Positions 7,364-15,080 of a DNA stretch of 22,096 nucleotides are shown here, in pieces. The stretch is from positions 1 through 22,096 of the IMG/VR virus record IMGVR_UViG_3300010389_000160, one strand, 5' to 3'. The translations under genes were made by a program, and so were the position numbers. Numbering within the stretch: position 1 is the first letter of the stretch; every line of letters begins with the position of its first letter. The notes beneath the pieces were generated by a model, which made no database searches, had not been told where the DNA came from, and saw nothing but the letters and a program-made list of their open reading frames with translations. Origin of the DNA: a virus.

Positions 7364-8299
7364 ATGGCTAGTGCAACAGACACACTCGCAGGTATCCTGC
7401 TTCTTGGCGACGCCAACAACGCCGACATCGACGTCAGCGACTTGCTGGATGACGCCCCTCTCATTCGCGCCATGGCGGCTGTCACGTCAAGCCAAGGCAC
7501 GAGCCACAAGTACAACAAGCGCACGGTCGCAGCCGGCGTCGGTTTCCGTTCCATTGGTTCGGGTTTGGACAACTCTGCCGGCTCCATCGAGCAGATCACA
7601 GTTGCCCTCAAGTTGCTTGACGCCACCCCGCGCCGGGACCAAGGCGCTGCCGCTGGTTACAAGGGCGGCGCCGAGGCATACATGGCCAACGAGGCTCGTT
7701 GGTCGCTGCGCGCTGCTTTCGCTCAGGCGGAAAAGCAGATCATCTTGGGTACGGGAAATGCGGCAGGCGGCTTCGCTGGGTTCAACGACTCGGTATTTAT
7801 CGACGACCAAGGCGACGGCATGGTTGTTGATGCCGGCGGCTCGGGCGGTAACTCCGTCTACCTGATCCGTTCGACTCCCGACGACGTCGCGCTCGTCACG
7901 AACGGCGAGATCGAAGTCGGCGACCTCCAAGGCGTCAGCATCTACGACGGCTCGGCGAGCTACCCGGGTTGGCAGTTGCCGATTCTGTCGTGGCTCGGTC
8001 TGCAAGTCGGCAACGCGTTCGGCATCAGCCGCATCTACAATCTTGACGGCACCAGCGGCAACACGCTGACTGACGACTTGATTGCGGAAGCCTACGCCAA
8101 GCATCCTGTCGGCAGCAAGCCCACGCACATCGTGATGGGCCGTGAAGAGCAGCGCCAGTTGCAGAACTCGCGGACGGCCACCACGACCACCGGCGCCCCG
8201 GCGCCTTTCCCCACGATGTGGGAGAACCTGCCGATTATCGTAACCGATGCTCTCGTGAGCAACGCAGGCGGTACCCCGGCAACCACGACCACCACCTAA
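7364..8299 (+). CDS. major capsid protein
   Basis: This 311-aa protein is the probable major head subunit with an HK97 fold, assigned from its position directly after the protease/scaffold, its strong ribosome binding site (AGGAGG, 7351-7356) and the efficient terminator behind it. The N-terminal half (DLLDDAPLIRAMAAV, then ALKLLDATPRRDQGAAAGYK) and the C-terminal half (AYAKHPVGSKPTHIVMGREE, then WENLPIIVTDAL) have the long-helix and closing-strand pattern of capsid proteins. Two Thr clusters stand out: ATTTT at 272-276 and the last residues PATTTTT. The C-terminal Ala-Thr tail recurs in two other virion-region proteins here. No short N-terminal delta domain or cleavage site is obvious. Confidence 0.85.
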   Translation: MASATDTLAGILLLGDANNADIDVSDLLDDAPLIRAMAAVTSSQGTSHKYNKRTVAAGVGFRSIGSGLDNSAGSIEQITVALKLLDATPRRDQGAAAGYKGGAEAYMANEARWSLRAAFAQAEKQIILGTGNAAGGFAGFNDSVFIDDQGDGMVVDAGGSGGNSVYLIRSTPDDVALVTNGEIEVGDLQGVSIYDGSASYPGWQLPILSWLGLQVGNAFGISRIYNLDGTSGNTLTDDLIAEAYAKHPVGSKPTHIVMGREEQRQLQNSRTATTTTGAPAPFPTMWENLPIIVTDALVSNAGGTPATTTTT

Positions 8300-8315
8300 T
8301 AGGCGGCAGTCGAAC

Positions 8316-8356
8316 GCCCCCGCCCGCAATGGGCGGGGGCTATTTACCCCTTTTTA
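8316..8356 (+). terminator. rho-independent terminator after the major capsid gene
   Basis: GCCCCCGCCC (8316-8325) and GGGCGGGGGC (8331-8340) form a perfect 10-bp stem around the loop GCAAT. The sequence TATTTACCCCTTTTT follows. The immediate tail is not a pure U-run, so termination may be partial and allow read-through into the decoration and tail genes, for which I see no separate promoter. Confidence 0.8.
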
Positions 8357-8375
8357 GACAAGCACACGGCGGAAG

Positions 8376-9371
8376 ATGGCAGATTACAGCGACCTAGTAC
8401 CGGCATACCTGCGGCCATCCGTCAGCGACGGGACGCGACTAAAGCCGAGCATTACGACGAGCAACTACTCGGGCGGCACGCCTAGCGCAGCCGACGAGGT
8501 GAAGCCGTCGCTTATGTATGCTGACGGCACGCTAAAGGAAAGCGTCGCGGATGCCGTCGGACTAAAGGCGTCGTGGCTATTGGCCGGCAGCCCGCGCCCG
8601 CCGAATACGGCACCCGTGGCATCCTCCGTTGCATTCACCGGCACCCAAACGGTTGGCGAGACGCTGACCCGCACCTATAGCTACTCGGACGCAGACGGCG
8701 ACAGCGAGGGAAGCAGCACGACGCAATGGTATCGGGCTGACGATGGGAGCGGGACAAATGAAGCCGCCATCTCTGGCGCCACCTCGGCCACTTATACGTT
8801 GCAAGCCGCCGATGAAGGTAAGTTTATCCGCGTCGGCGTGACGCCGGTTGCGGCTACCGGCACAAGCCCAGGCACCGAGGCTTTCAGTTCATACAGTGGG
8901 GCGATTGCGGCGGCGGGGTTGACCGAAGTCGCCACCACCACCGTAAGCGGTGGCGCGGTATCGTCCATGTCCATCACCGTCAACCTTGTAGCGGGCAAAA
9001 GCTACCGCTACGGCTACGGCGTCGAGCGCGTTAGCGGCACCACAGCCGTCACCGTCGAGATCAACAACGACGCGACCGCCGGCAACTACGACCGCGGCAA
9101 CATGGACGGCACCTCCCTTGCCGACAGCAACGCGCTCTTATCAAACAATCCGGCAAGCGCCGGAGACGTAGCTACGGCCTTTGGTGCAATCGGACTTCTG
9201 AATGCCACTCCATATATCGTTGGGCAAAGCACCCAGGTCGCCGCATCTGCTCGCGCACAGGCGGGAAGCGTCATCAACACCAACGAGTCAACCGTCGCCA
9301 CAATCACGATACAAGGCGGCTCCGCCGAGATCGCCAACGGCTCATGGCTTACCTGTTGGAGGCTCGACTAA
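8376..9371 (+). CDS. probable head fibre or decoration protein with Ig-like domain
   Basis: This 331-aa beta-rich protein has three parts. Residues 1-70 hold short related phrases (LRPSVSDGTRLKPSI, KPSLMYADGTLKES) that could anchor it to the virion. Residues about 77-176 form an Ig-like/bacterial surface-adhesin type domain with the phrases VGETLTRTYSYSDADGD, TQWYRADDGSG and SATYTLQAADEGKFIRVGVTPV. Residues about 182-331 are a beta-sandwich domain homologous to both halves of the next protein (shared VSGGAV, INNDATAGNY, NTNEST and a GSWL/GSYI-type end). It lies right behind the capsid gene and ahead of connector genes, where head decoration proteins are usual; a tail-fibre role is the alternative. 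The ribosome binding site is weak (GGCGGAAG). Confidence 0.65.
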   Translation: MADYSDLVPAYLRPSVSDGTRLKPSITTSNYSGGTPSAADEVKPSLMYADGTLKESVADAVGLKASWLLAGSPRPPNTAPVASSVAFTGTQTVGETLTRTYSYSDADGDSEGSSTTQWYRADDGSGTNEAAISGATSATYTLQAADEGKFIRVGVTPVAATGTSPGTEAFSSYSGAIAAAGLTEVATTTVSGGAVSSMSITVNLVAGKSYRYGYGVERVSGTTAVTVEINNDATAGNYDRGNMDGTSLADSNALLSNNPASAGDVATAFGAIGLLNATPYIVGQSTQVAASARAQAGSVINTNESTVATITIQGGSAEIANGSWLTCWRLD

Positions 9372-10318
9372 TGGCACTCTCCGAAATCTGCAACACCGTC
9401 AACGCCGGCGGCAACGTGTCCGTCCTTGCCTCCGACACTTTTACCGCGCTGACCGAAGGCGAGCCGTACCTGTTTGAGGCGTCCGTTATTGCATCCGGTT
9501 CTGGCACCGTAGAGCTGTTCGTCAACAGCGACGTCACCCGCACAAACTACGAAACCAGCGCCGTGCAATCCGACGGCGGTAAGTCCCAAGGAGTATCTAG
9601 CGGCATCAAGGCCACCCCGGACGGCTCTGGCGACGTCGTTGTCATAAAGGGCATCGTTTGCCTTTTCGGCGGACGCCCCTTTATCCTTGCCGAAGTCGTC
9701 GACTCAGGCGCGACGGAACGCTGCACCATACAAGGAACCGTCAACACCAGCGAGAGCACCATCACGCAACTCCGCCTTGTTGCCTCCGGGTCAATAATCG
9801 CGGACGGCAGCTATATCAAAGTATTTCCGGTTTCCGATCTAGCCACCACGGCAGAAGTGACCGTTAGCGGCGGGGCCGTTGCGACGATGGACACCGGCGC
9901 ATTTGCCGCGCTGACCGAGGGTAAGGCTTACTTGGTTTTTATGAGCTACCTACAAACCGGAAACGGCGGCCGCACGACGGACTTGTTCATCAACAACGAC
10001 CAAACGGCGAGCAACTACCGCCAAGGCCGCATCCGCGCCTACGGGACTAGTGGCAACTTCTCTACGGCCACCTCGATAGAGGGATCGGTTGACGGCAATC
10101 GCGCCGTCGCCTTCGGTTTTATTAGCGTCCTGAACTCGACGCCAACCTGGGCCGTCATGCACTACCAAGAAAACACGGTAGCCGGTTCTATCTACGCCAT
10201 AAACCTGCACAACAGCCACCACCCCACCGAGAGCGACCTCACCCGCGTACAACTCGCCTCCCGTACCGGCTCACCCATTGACAACAACTCGCGCATACTA
10301 ATCAAGGAGTTTGCATAA
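9371..10318 (+). CDS. duplicated beta-domain protein, probable head decoration or fibre
   Basis: This 315-aa protein starts at ATG 9371, overlapping the previous stop by one base. It consists of two copies of one domain of about 150 residues (about 1-158 and 162-315). Both copies carry ALTEG.YL near the start, then an ELFVNSDVTRTNY/DLFINNDQTASNY motif, then NTSEST or HPTESD followed by QL and SGSIIADGSYI or SRILI near the end. The same domain forms the C-terminal half of the upstream protein. It has no Ig-like domain or N-terminal anchor. I infer a virion surface or carbohydrate-contacting beta sandwich, co-expressed with the upstream gene. No enzyme motif is seen. Confidence 0.65.
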   Translation: MALSEICNTVNAGGNVSVLASDTFTALTEGEPYLFEASVIASGSGTVELFVNSDVTRTNYETSAVQSDGGKSQGVSSGIKATPDGSGDVVVIKGIVCLFGGRPFILAEVVDSGATERCTIQGTVNTSESTITQLRLVASGSIIADGSYIKVFPVSDLATTAEVTVSGGAVATMDTGAFAALTEGKAYLVFMSYLQTGNGGRTTDLFINNDQTASNYRQGRIRAYGTSGNFSTATSIEGSVDGNRAVAFGFISVLNSTPTWAVMHYQENTVAGSIYAINLHNSHHPTESDLTRVQLASRTGSPIDNNSRILIKEFA

Positions 10319-10752
10319 TGCCAAACGAATGGATCATGGACGGCAACACCCGCCGCCAGCTCACCGACGCCGAACAAGCCGCCCGCGATGCCGCCATCGC
10401 CGCCAACATCGACGCCGCCCGCATACCCGCCGTGAACGCCCGCACCCAGCAACTTATCGCCGTTGGCTATACCTACCGGGGCAAGACATTCTCGGCCTCC
10501 CCTCATCACCAAACCTGGGCGCTCGGCGTCCTCGTTGGCATCGGCGCGGGCCTCGACTTCGCCGGCACGACCATCCCCACCATTGACGACCAGGACAGCC
10601 ATACCCTCGCCGACAATGCCGACGCGGCCGCAATGGCCGGCGCGTGCATTGCCCACGTCAAGACCCACCTCGCCAGCGGCGCGGCCCTGAAGAAACAACT
10701 TGCCGAAGCCGCCGACGCCGAAGCCCGCGCCGCCATCGTTGATAACCGCTAA
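10318..10752 (+). CDS. DUF4376-like phage protein
   Basis: This 144-aa protein starts with a TAATG overlap. The N-terminus is an Ala-rich helix (LTDAEQAARDAAIAANIDAA). The following pattern of a basic helix (RTQQLIAVGYTYRGKTFSAS), a polar central region and a final two-helix stretch (GACIAHVKTHLASGAALKKQ) resembles DUF4376, a domain common beside phage tail-fibre and fibre-assembly genes. Its position behind two beta-rich fibre-like proteins supports a role in their attachment or assembly. The function of DUF4376 is not established. Confidence 0.6.
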   Translation: MPNEWIMDGNTRRQLTDAEQAARDAAIAANIDAARIPAVNARTQQLIAVGYTYRGKTFSASPHHQTWALGVLVGIGAGLDFAGTTIPTIDDQDSHTLADNADAAAMAGACIAHVKTHLASGAALKKQLAEAADAEARAAIVDNR

Positions 10753-10798
10753 GCCTCATCAAAGCCGCGCACGACAACCTGCCATAAAAAGGCACCCA

Positions 10799-11071
10799 AT
10801 GGACCCCGACGAAAAAACCCAGATCACAGAGCTGCTTGTACAGTTTGACAGGAAGCAAGCCGAGCGACACGACGAGATCAACGAGCGCGTCACGGCCATT
10901 GACGACCTGTTGCGCGGCACCTATGAGCGTCGGGGGCTTATTACTAGGCTAAGCAAGCTAGAAGACACCGAGGCCGCGCGCGCCTGTTGGTATAAGCTGA
11001 CAGTCGGTGCCGCGGTTACCAGCACCGTCGGCGCGGTCGTGTCTTGGCTAAAGCATGGTGGCACACACTAA
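10799..11071 (+). CDS. coiled-coil protein with one C-terminal membrane segment (XhlA/holin-like)
   Basis: This 90-aa protein starts at ATG 10799 (MDPDEKTQITELL), with an AAAAAGG Shine-Dalgarno seven bases upstream. Residues about 5-60 are a charged helix of coiled-coil type. Residues about 66-84 (KLTVGAAVTSTVGAVVSWL) could span a membrane, followed by a short KHGG tail. This layout resembles XhlA-type haemolysin/holin accessory proteins, so a membrane role in lysis is possible. It sits between a DUF4376 gene and head-tail connectors, not in a lysis cassette, so the assignment is weak. Its stop overlaps the next ATG by one base. Confidence 0.55.
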   Translation: MDPDEKTQITELLVQFDRKQAERHDEINERVTAIDDLLRGTYERRGLITRLSKLEDTEAARACWYKLTVGAAVTSTVGAVVSWLKHGGTH

Positions 11072-11403
11072 TGGCAAACGCCACCATCGCAGCAAGCATA
11101 GCCGCCGGGTTGGCGCAGATTGTCTCTGACACGGGCACCGCCAACAATGTTGTCCTGAACGGCAACAACTATACGGCGGCGCGCGGCGTCCTGTCAATCG
11201 AGCAGCAATATGCGGTGGTCGGCACGGTTGACGGCTACGAGGAAACCCTGACCATTTTGCAAAGCGCCCTGACTGCCAACGGCGACACACCAGAAGAGGG
11301 CGACGAGGTGACTGTTGACGGGACGGTCAAACGGATTATGCGCATCACGAAAGATAACAGCTTCGGCACCGTCCAACGCTTGCACGTCGGGGGGCGGTAC
11401 TGA
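11071..11403 (+). CDS. probable head-tail connector (gpFII-like)
   Basis: This 110-aa protein starts at the TAATG overlap at 11071 (MANATIAASIAAGLAQ). An N-terminal helix is followed by a mostly beta region (QQYAVVGTVDGYEETLTILQ, GDEVTVDGTVKRIMRI, FGTVQRLHVGGRY), which fits small head-completion or stopper proteins. It opens the typical series connector, tail-completion protein, tail terminator. The call rests on size, secondary-structure pattern and synteny; no signature motif is visible. Confidence 0.5.
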   Translation: MANATIAASIAAGLAQIVSDTGTANNVVLNGNNYTAARGVLSIEQQYAVVGTVDGYEETLTILQSALTANGDTPEEGDEVTVDGTVKRIMRITKDNSFGTVQRLHVGGRY

Positions 11404-12083
11404 TGGCCGACAACTCGCCAAGCATCAACCCGCAGGAGCTGCGCGCGTTGGATCGAGCCATCGGCGACTTGGCGTTGCTGTCTGGGCGGTCGATCAATAG
11501 CGTCATGCGGCAGCTAATCCCGCGCGTTGCTCGGTCGGCTGCGAAGGCGACGAAGCCCAACGGCAGCGTCGAAAAAGTCGTTAGCACTCCCAAGAATCGA
11601 CCTAAACGCGATATTCGCGGGCGACTGCTTGGCAAGCGCAAGGCGGGCGAGGTACCATGGTGGGCGGATTATGCGCTTACCGTATACAAGCAGGGACGCG
11701 GGGGCGAAGGCATCAAGCGCACGCTATACGTCACCGAGGAGCGATTGTCTAAATACATCCGCATCCCCAATCGTGGCGTCGCCAAGGCAGCATGGATTGG
11801 CGCGATTCCTTCGGCGCTGTCGAACAGCCTGCGCGGAGCTGCCAATGGGGTGCCTGGCGCCAAACGGTACTCGCAGGGCCGATTGGTGCGCGAACGTGGG
11901 CAGATCGTCGGCGCCAAGATGGAGAACCGCGTGCGCTACAACACCAAGGCTGGCCCTAATGCAGATTCGGTCGCATTGCGCAAGCAGGCCAATTGGCTCG
12001 GCAATGCAATCAAGCGCGAAGAAGCCAAAATTGCCAGCAAGTTTAGAAGCAGCGCGCGGCGTGCAATCGGGGGGCTGATCTAA
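11403..12083 (+). CDS. probable tail completion / minor tail protein (gpZ-like position)
   Basis: This 226-aa very basic protein starts at a TGATG overlap. It begins with a helical N-terminus (ELRALDRAIGDLALLSGRSI) and an Arg/Lys-rich stretch (RPKRDIRGRLLGKRKAGEVP), and ends in helices rich in Lys and Arg. Lambda gpZ and related neck/tail-completion proteins have a similar length and stand between the head connector and the tail terminator. I infer that role from position; the sequence itself shows no recognised motif. Confidence 0.5.
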   Translation: MADNSPSINPQELRALDRAIGDLALLSGRSINSVMRQLIPRVARSAAKATKPNGSVEKVVSTPKNRPKRDIRGRLLGKRKAGEVPWWADYALTVYKQGRGGEGIKRTLYVTEERLSKYIRIPNRGVAKAAWIGAIPSALSNSLRGAANGVPGAKRYSQGRLVRERGQIVGAKMENRVRYNTKAGPNADSVALRKQANWLGNAIKREEAKIASKFRSSARRAIGGLI

Positions 12084-12499
12084 TGGCGACAAGCGTCGAA
12101 CGGACCCTAGAGGACACGCTTGAGGGGTTGGTGGAGGGCTTGACCTACATAACTGCCAATAGCGTGCCCGTCTTGAATTGGGGCGACGTCAGCGCCGATA
12201 CCGTCTACCCATGCGTCAGCGTCCGAGTGCAGCCGCGCGAGCGCATTGCCCCGAATGCCGATTACTACCGCCTCGTTTGCGAGGTTGTCGCCTATCGGTA
12301 CATGCAGGACGACAAGAACCAAACGACAAGCGGCAAGGCGCTTGATGAAATATTTGCCGAGATATCCACTTGGGCGAATGGCCTGACGGCTGCGGGCTTG
12401 TCGGTCGACGGCATTGTCGGCATTGCCGGCATCGAGGATATCAGCGAAGCCATCCACTCGAAGGGCGTTTCCTTCGAGGTTTACGAAACAATCCCATAG
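12083..12499 (+). CDS. probable tail terminator protein (gpU-like)
   Basis: This 138-aa protein starts at a TAATG overlap. The pattern of an N-terminal helix (SVERTLEDTLEGLVEGL), strands with a conserved-looking VYPCVSVRVQPRERI, a central VCEVVAYRYMQDD strand, a helix (ALDEIFAEISTWANGL) and a final strand pair ending SFEVYETIP matches the small alpha/beta fold of tail terminators. These proteins cap the tail tube and fix its length. Size and place before the tape measure agree. No catalytic residue is expected. Confidence 0.55.
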   Translation: MATSVERTLEDTLEGLVEGLTYITANSVPVLNWGDVSADTVYPCVSVRVQPRERIAPNADYYRLVCEVVAYRYMQDDKNQTTSGKALDEIFAEISTWANGLTAAGLSVDGIVGIAGIEDISEAIHSKGVSFEVYETIP

Positions 12500-12514
12500 C
12501 AGGAGGTACTCCAA

Positions 12515-12811
12515 ATGGGTTTTGGAATCGACACCAGCGGGAATATCTCCCGCAACACGAACTACACCGTCAACGTGGCTGAGAAGATCAGCGAGGTTGG
12601 CAACATTGACGAAATGACTGCATATGGCGGCGCCGAGGAAACTACCTTGGAAAGCTACGTCGATGCGGGCAGCTTCGCCAACGAAGCCACCAACGCCCAG
12701 GCGGCGGGCGGCACCATCGTGACGGCGCACAGCCTGATCGAGAGCAACACCGAGTATGCGCGGCAGTCCAAGACGACGCGCGTTGCCTTGCCGGCGACTA
12801 CCACCACCTAA
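12515..12811 (+). CDS. small virion-region protein with Ala-Thr4 C-terminus
   Basis: This 98-aa protein starts at ATG 12515 behind a strong AGGAGG, which suggests high expression. It sits where the tail-tube (major tail) gene normally lies, but is much shorter than usual tube proteins. The composition is polar and Thr/Asn/Ala-rich without hydrophobic segments. The C-terminus ALPATTTT matches the ends of the major capsid protein and the 288-aa protein at 15080. It could be a minimal tube or a decoration protein. I recognise no family. Confidence 0.65.
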   Translation: MGFGIDTSGNISRNTNYTVNVAEKISEVGNIDEMTAYGGAEETTLESYVDAGSFANEATNAQAAGGTIVTAHSLIESNTEYARQSKTTRVALPATTTT

Positions 12812-12820
12812 ACGGGTCAC

Positions 12821-13615
12821 ATGGCAGTACCAGCCCAATACATCAAAGATGCACCAGTTGATTGGCGGCTTGAGTTTATGCAAGCCGCCCGTCAACCGTT
12901 GGCGTTTGGTACTGCCTTGATCCCCCCGCCTACCTTCGGCGTGTGGGCAATGCTGGAGTTGTGCGATTGCGACTTTGTGCACCCCGTGAAGGAACCAACG
13001 CCGTTTGGTGCAGTGATGGCTTCTTATCTTGCGGCCACGGGCAGTCGGGCGACGCCGTTTGTCGATGCCTATCTGCAAAGCGACGACAAGCCGACAACCT
13101 TGGAAGATGCTCGCGAGTGCCCGCTGATGGGCCGCGCGGTCGAGTGGGCGTTGACGGTTGACGCAGATCCCGAGAGGGACTACCCGCGCCTTCGGGATTG
13201 GTTGTTTGCGGGCTTTGTCGGGTTCTCGATGATACCCGGCGGCGGCGAAACGGGCGAGTCGCTTTTTGGCATTGACTCGCTTGCTGCCATGATTGCCGGC
13301 GTCGGCGAATCGCTGGGCTGCGGGTGGGAGGCAATCATGTGGGATACTCCTATGATTGTCGTCGGGCATACCGTCGCGCAGACCGCCCGCCAAAACGGCA
13401 CCAAGGGCGTCGCCCGCCCGAAGGACAAACAGCACATGCGCGAGATGTTCGAGCTGGAGCGCGAATGCCGCGAGACGGGTAGGCTCTACCCATGGCAGGA
13501 GGATCACCCGCTAGTTTTCGGGCCTGACGGGCACGAGTCGCCCGATGAATACTACCGGCTCGCAGAGCTGACTTGCAAAGCCAAGGAGGGCAAGCGTGGC
13601 AAAGCTAACGATTGA
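12821..13615 (+). CDS. hypothetical protein preceding the tape measure
   Basis: This 264-aa protein lies directly upstream of the tape measure and overlaps it by 20 nt, the place of tail assembly chaperones. Residues 1-120 contain a Pro-rich turn (ALIPPPTFGVWAMLELCDCD) and an acidic region (DARECPLMGRAVEWALTVDA). A hydrophobic Gly-rich stretch (FAGFVGFSMIPGGGETGESL) follows, and the C-terminus (FELERECRETGRLYPWQEDH, SPDEYYRLAELTCKAK) is charged and helical. I found no slippery heptamer or second overlapping reading frame of the lambda G/GT kind. The protein is unrecognised; a chaperone role is inferred from position only. Confidence 0.6.
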   Translation: MAVPAQYIKDAPVDWRLEFMQAARQPLAFGTALIPPPTFGVWAMLELCDCDFVHPVKEPTPFGAVMASYLAATGSRATPFVDAYLQSDDKPTTLEDARECPLMGRAVEWALTVDADPERDYPRLRDWLFAGFVGFSMIPGGGETGESLFGIDSLAAMIAGVGESLGCGWEAIMWDTPMIVVGHTVAQTARQNGTKGVARPKDKQHMREMFELERECRETGRLYPWQEDHPLVFGPDGHESPDEYYRLAELTCKAKEGKRGKAND

Positions 13616-15080
13616 GCTAGGCGCAACAATCGGCAAGCTCAAGCGCGGGCTTGCTAACGCCCGCGCGGAGCTGAAGGGTTGGAGTCAGCGCGTTGCCAAG
13701 CTGGGCAAGGTGGGCTTGGCTGTCGGTGCTGGCGCCTTGGCTGCGGGGCTTGCGACGCTGACTAAGCGCGCGGTCGAGCTTGCCGCAAAATTCCAGCAGA
13801 CTCAGGTGGCATTTAATGCCATGTTGGGCGACAGCCAAAAGGCAGCAAGCCTGATCGAGGCGCTGACCGAGTTCAGCACCAAGACGCCATTTAGCCCAGA
13901 GAAGGTACAGCAGGCGGCTAAAACCCTGCTGTCGTTTGGCTTCACGGCGGAGGAGGTCAAAAAGACCCTGAAGCCGTTGGGCGACGTGGCTGCCGGGACT
14001 GGCAAGGACTTTCAAGAGTTGGCCGTCATATTCGGGCAGATCAAAAGCGCGGGCCGATTGATGGGGCAGGACTTGCTCCAGCTTATCAACGCCGGGTTTA
14101 ACCCCTTGCAGGTCATGTCGGAAAAGACGGGCAAGAGCGTCACGCAGCTCAAGGACGACATGAGCAAGGGGCTAATTACCTTTGACATGGTGGAGCAGGC
14201 ATTTATTGACGCCACCAGCGCGGGCGGCTTGTTCAACGACATGATGGCAAAGCAGTCAGAGACGCTTATCGGCAAGGTGTCAACCCTGAAAGGCAACTTT
14301 GACGAGCTTCTAAAAACCTTGGGGTCTGGTTCCACGGGTTTCCTCGCCGACTTAGTGGAGCAGTTGAACGAAGCAACAAAGGGCTTCCAAGAAATGGCGA
14401 CGGCCATGGAGGCTGCTAACTCATCTGGGATAGATACCGGCATGGGGTTCGATTTTCGCAACTTGGTCGCTAGGTTGATCGAGGTAAATGCTGCAACGGG
14501 AAACCCCCTAGCAAAGTCAATGCTGCCATATGCCGGCGAGCTGAGGGAGGCAGTACTAAGGAAGCAGGGCATTGAACTAGGTGGGCCAAGTGAAGCGGAA
14601 ATAGAATCTGCCAGATTGGGCAGGACACCTACAGAGCCGCTAGCGGGAAACGATATTACCGAAAGACTCGAAAAAGAGGCCAAGCTACGGGACGAATTAA
14701 ACGGGGAGATTGCCGATTGGATCACCGACTTGGAAGCGGAGCACAACAAGACCCTGAGGGAAATAGCCCAAGACAATTCGATTTTGGAGCAGCAAGCCCG
14801 CGCCGCCCGCGAGTTCGCCCGCGACTCGTTGCGCGAAGGCATCGCCATGAACGAGAAGCGGGCGAGCGAGCTAGAAGCAAGCATCGCGCAGGCATTCCGC
14901 CCGCAAGGCGAGATCGCCAGCGGGCTTGCCCGCATCGGCGGCGAGCGCGGCATCACGCTTGCTCGCAACGTGCCCGAGAGGCAACTGTCAGAACTTCAAG
15001 CAATCCGCAAGGGTATCGACGTCATGAAGGACGCATTGCAACAGATTGACACCACGCCAGCTTGGCCCGGAGGTAGATAG
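13596..15080 (+). CDS. tail tape measure protein
   Basis: This 494-aa protein starts at GTG 13596, behind AAGGAGGG. Residues about 1-35 are a basic helix (IGKLKRGLANARAELKGW) followed by a hydrophobic stretch (VGLAVGAGALAAGLATL). Residues about 58-215 are the tape-measure N-terminal domain: FQQTQVAFNAMLGDSQKA, FSTKTPFSPEKVQQAAKTLL and GQDLLQLINAGFNPLQVMSE are its typical phrases. The rest is helical and charged to a Pro-Gly end. The protein sets tail length and is threaded through the tube. At 494 residues it is short for a siphovirus, so a short tail is expected. The part encoded by about 14400-14760 is richer in A/T-ending and CTA/AGG codons than its flanks. Confidence 0.87.
   Translation: MAKLTIELGATIGKLKRGLANARAELKGWSQRVAKLGKVGLAVGAGALAAGLATLTKRAVELAAKFQQTQVAFNAMLGDSQKAASLIEALTEFSTKTPFSPEKVQQAAKTLLSFGFTAEEVKKTLKPLGDVAAGTGKDFQELAVIFGQIKSAGRLMGQDLLQLINAGFNPLQVMSEKTGKSVTQLKDDMSKGLITFDMVEQAFIDATSAGGLFNDMMAKQSETLIGKVSTLKGNFDELLKTLGSGSTGFLADLVEQLNEATKGFQEMATAMEAANSSGIDTGMGFDFRNLVARLIEVNAATGNPLAKSMLPYAGELREAVLRKQGIELGGPSEAEIESARLGRTPTEPLAGNDITERLEKEAKLRDELNGEIADWITDLEAEHNKTLREIAQDNSILEQQARAAREFARDSLREGIAMNEKRASELEASIAQAFRPQGEIASGLARIGGERGITLARNVPERQLSELQAIRKGIDVMKDALQQIDTTPAWPGGR

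Noticed and set aside
8279-8299. Thr-codon runs as microsatellite or slippage repeats
   Set aside because: The codons are mixed (ACC, ACG, ACT) and differ between the three genes, which does not look like simple repeat expansion.
7487-8329. 280-codon open frame on the - strand opposite the capsid gene
   Set aside because: It would run through the capsid terminator and opposes a convincing capsid gene; it is a codon-bias shadow.
12107-13507. 466-codon open frame on the - strand opposite the tail genes
   Set aside because: It lies antisense to three well-supported coupled genes and has Arg/His/Gly-rich low-similarity composition, as expected from the mirror of GC-rich coding sequence.
13570-13620. 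Programmed frameshift before the tape measure, as in lambda G/GT
   Set aside because: No slippery heptamer and no suitable second open frame are visible; the genes simply overlap by 20 nt.
14012-14968. 318-codon open frame on the - strand within the tape measure
   Set aside because: It is Ser/Ala/Leu-rich and antisense to a recognised tape-measure domain, with no ribosome binding site or family pattern.
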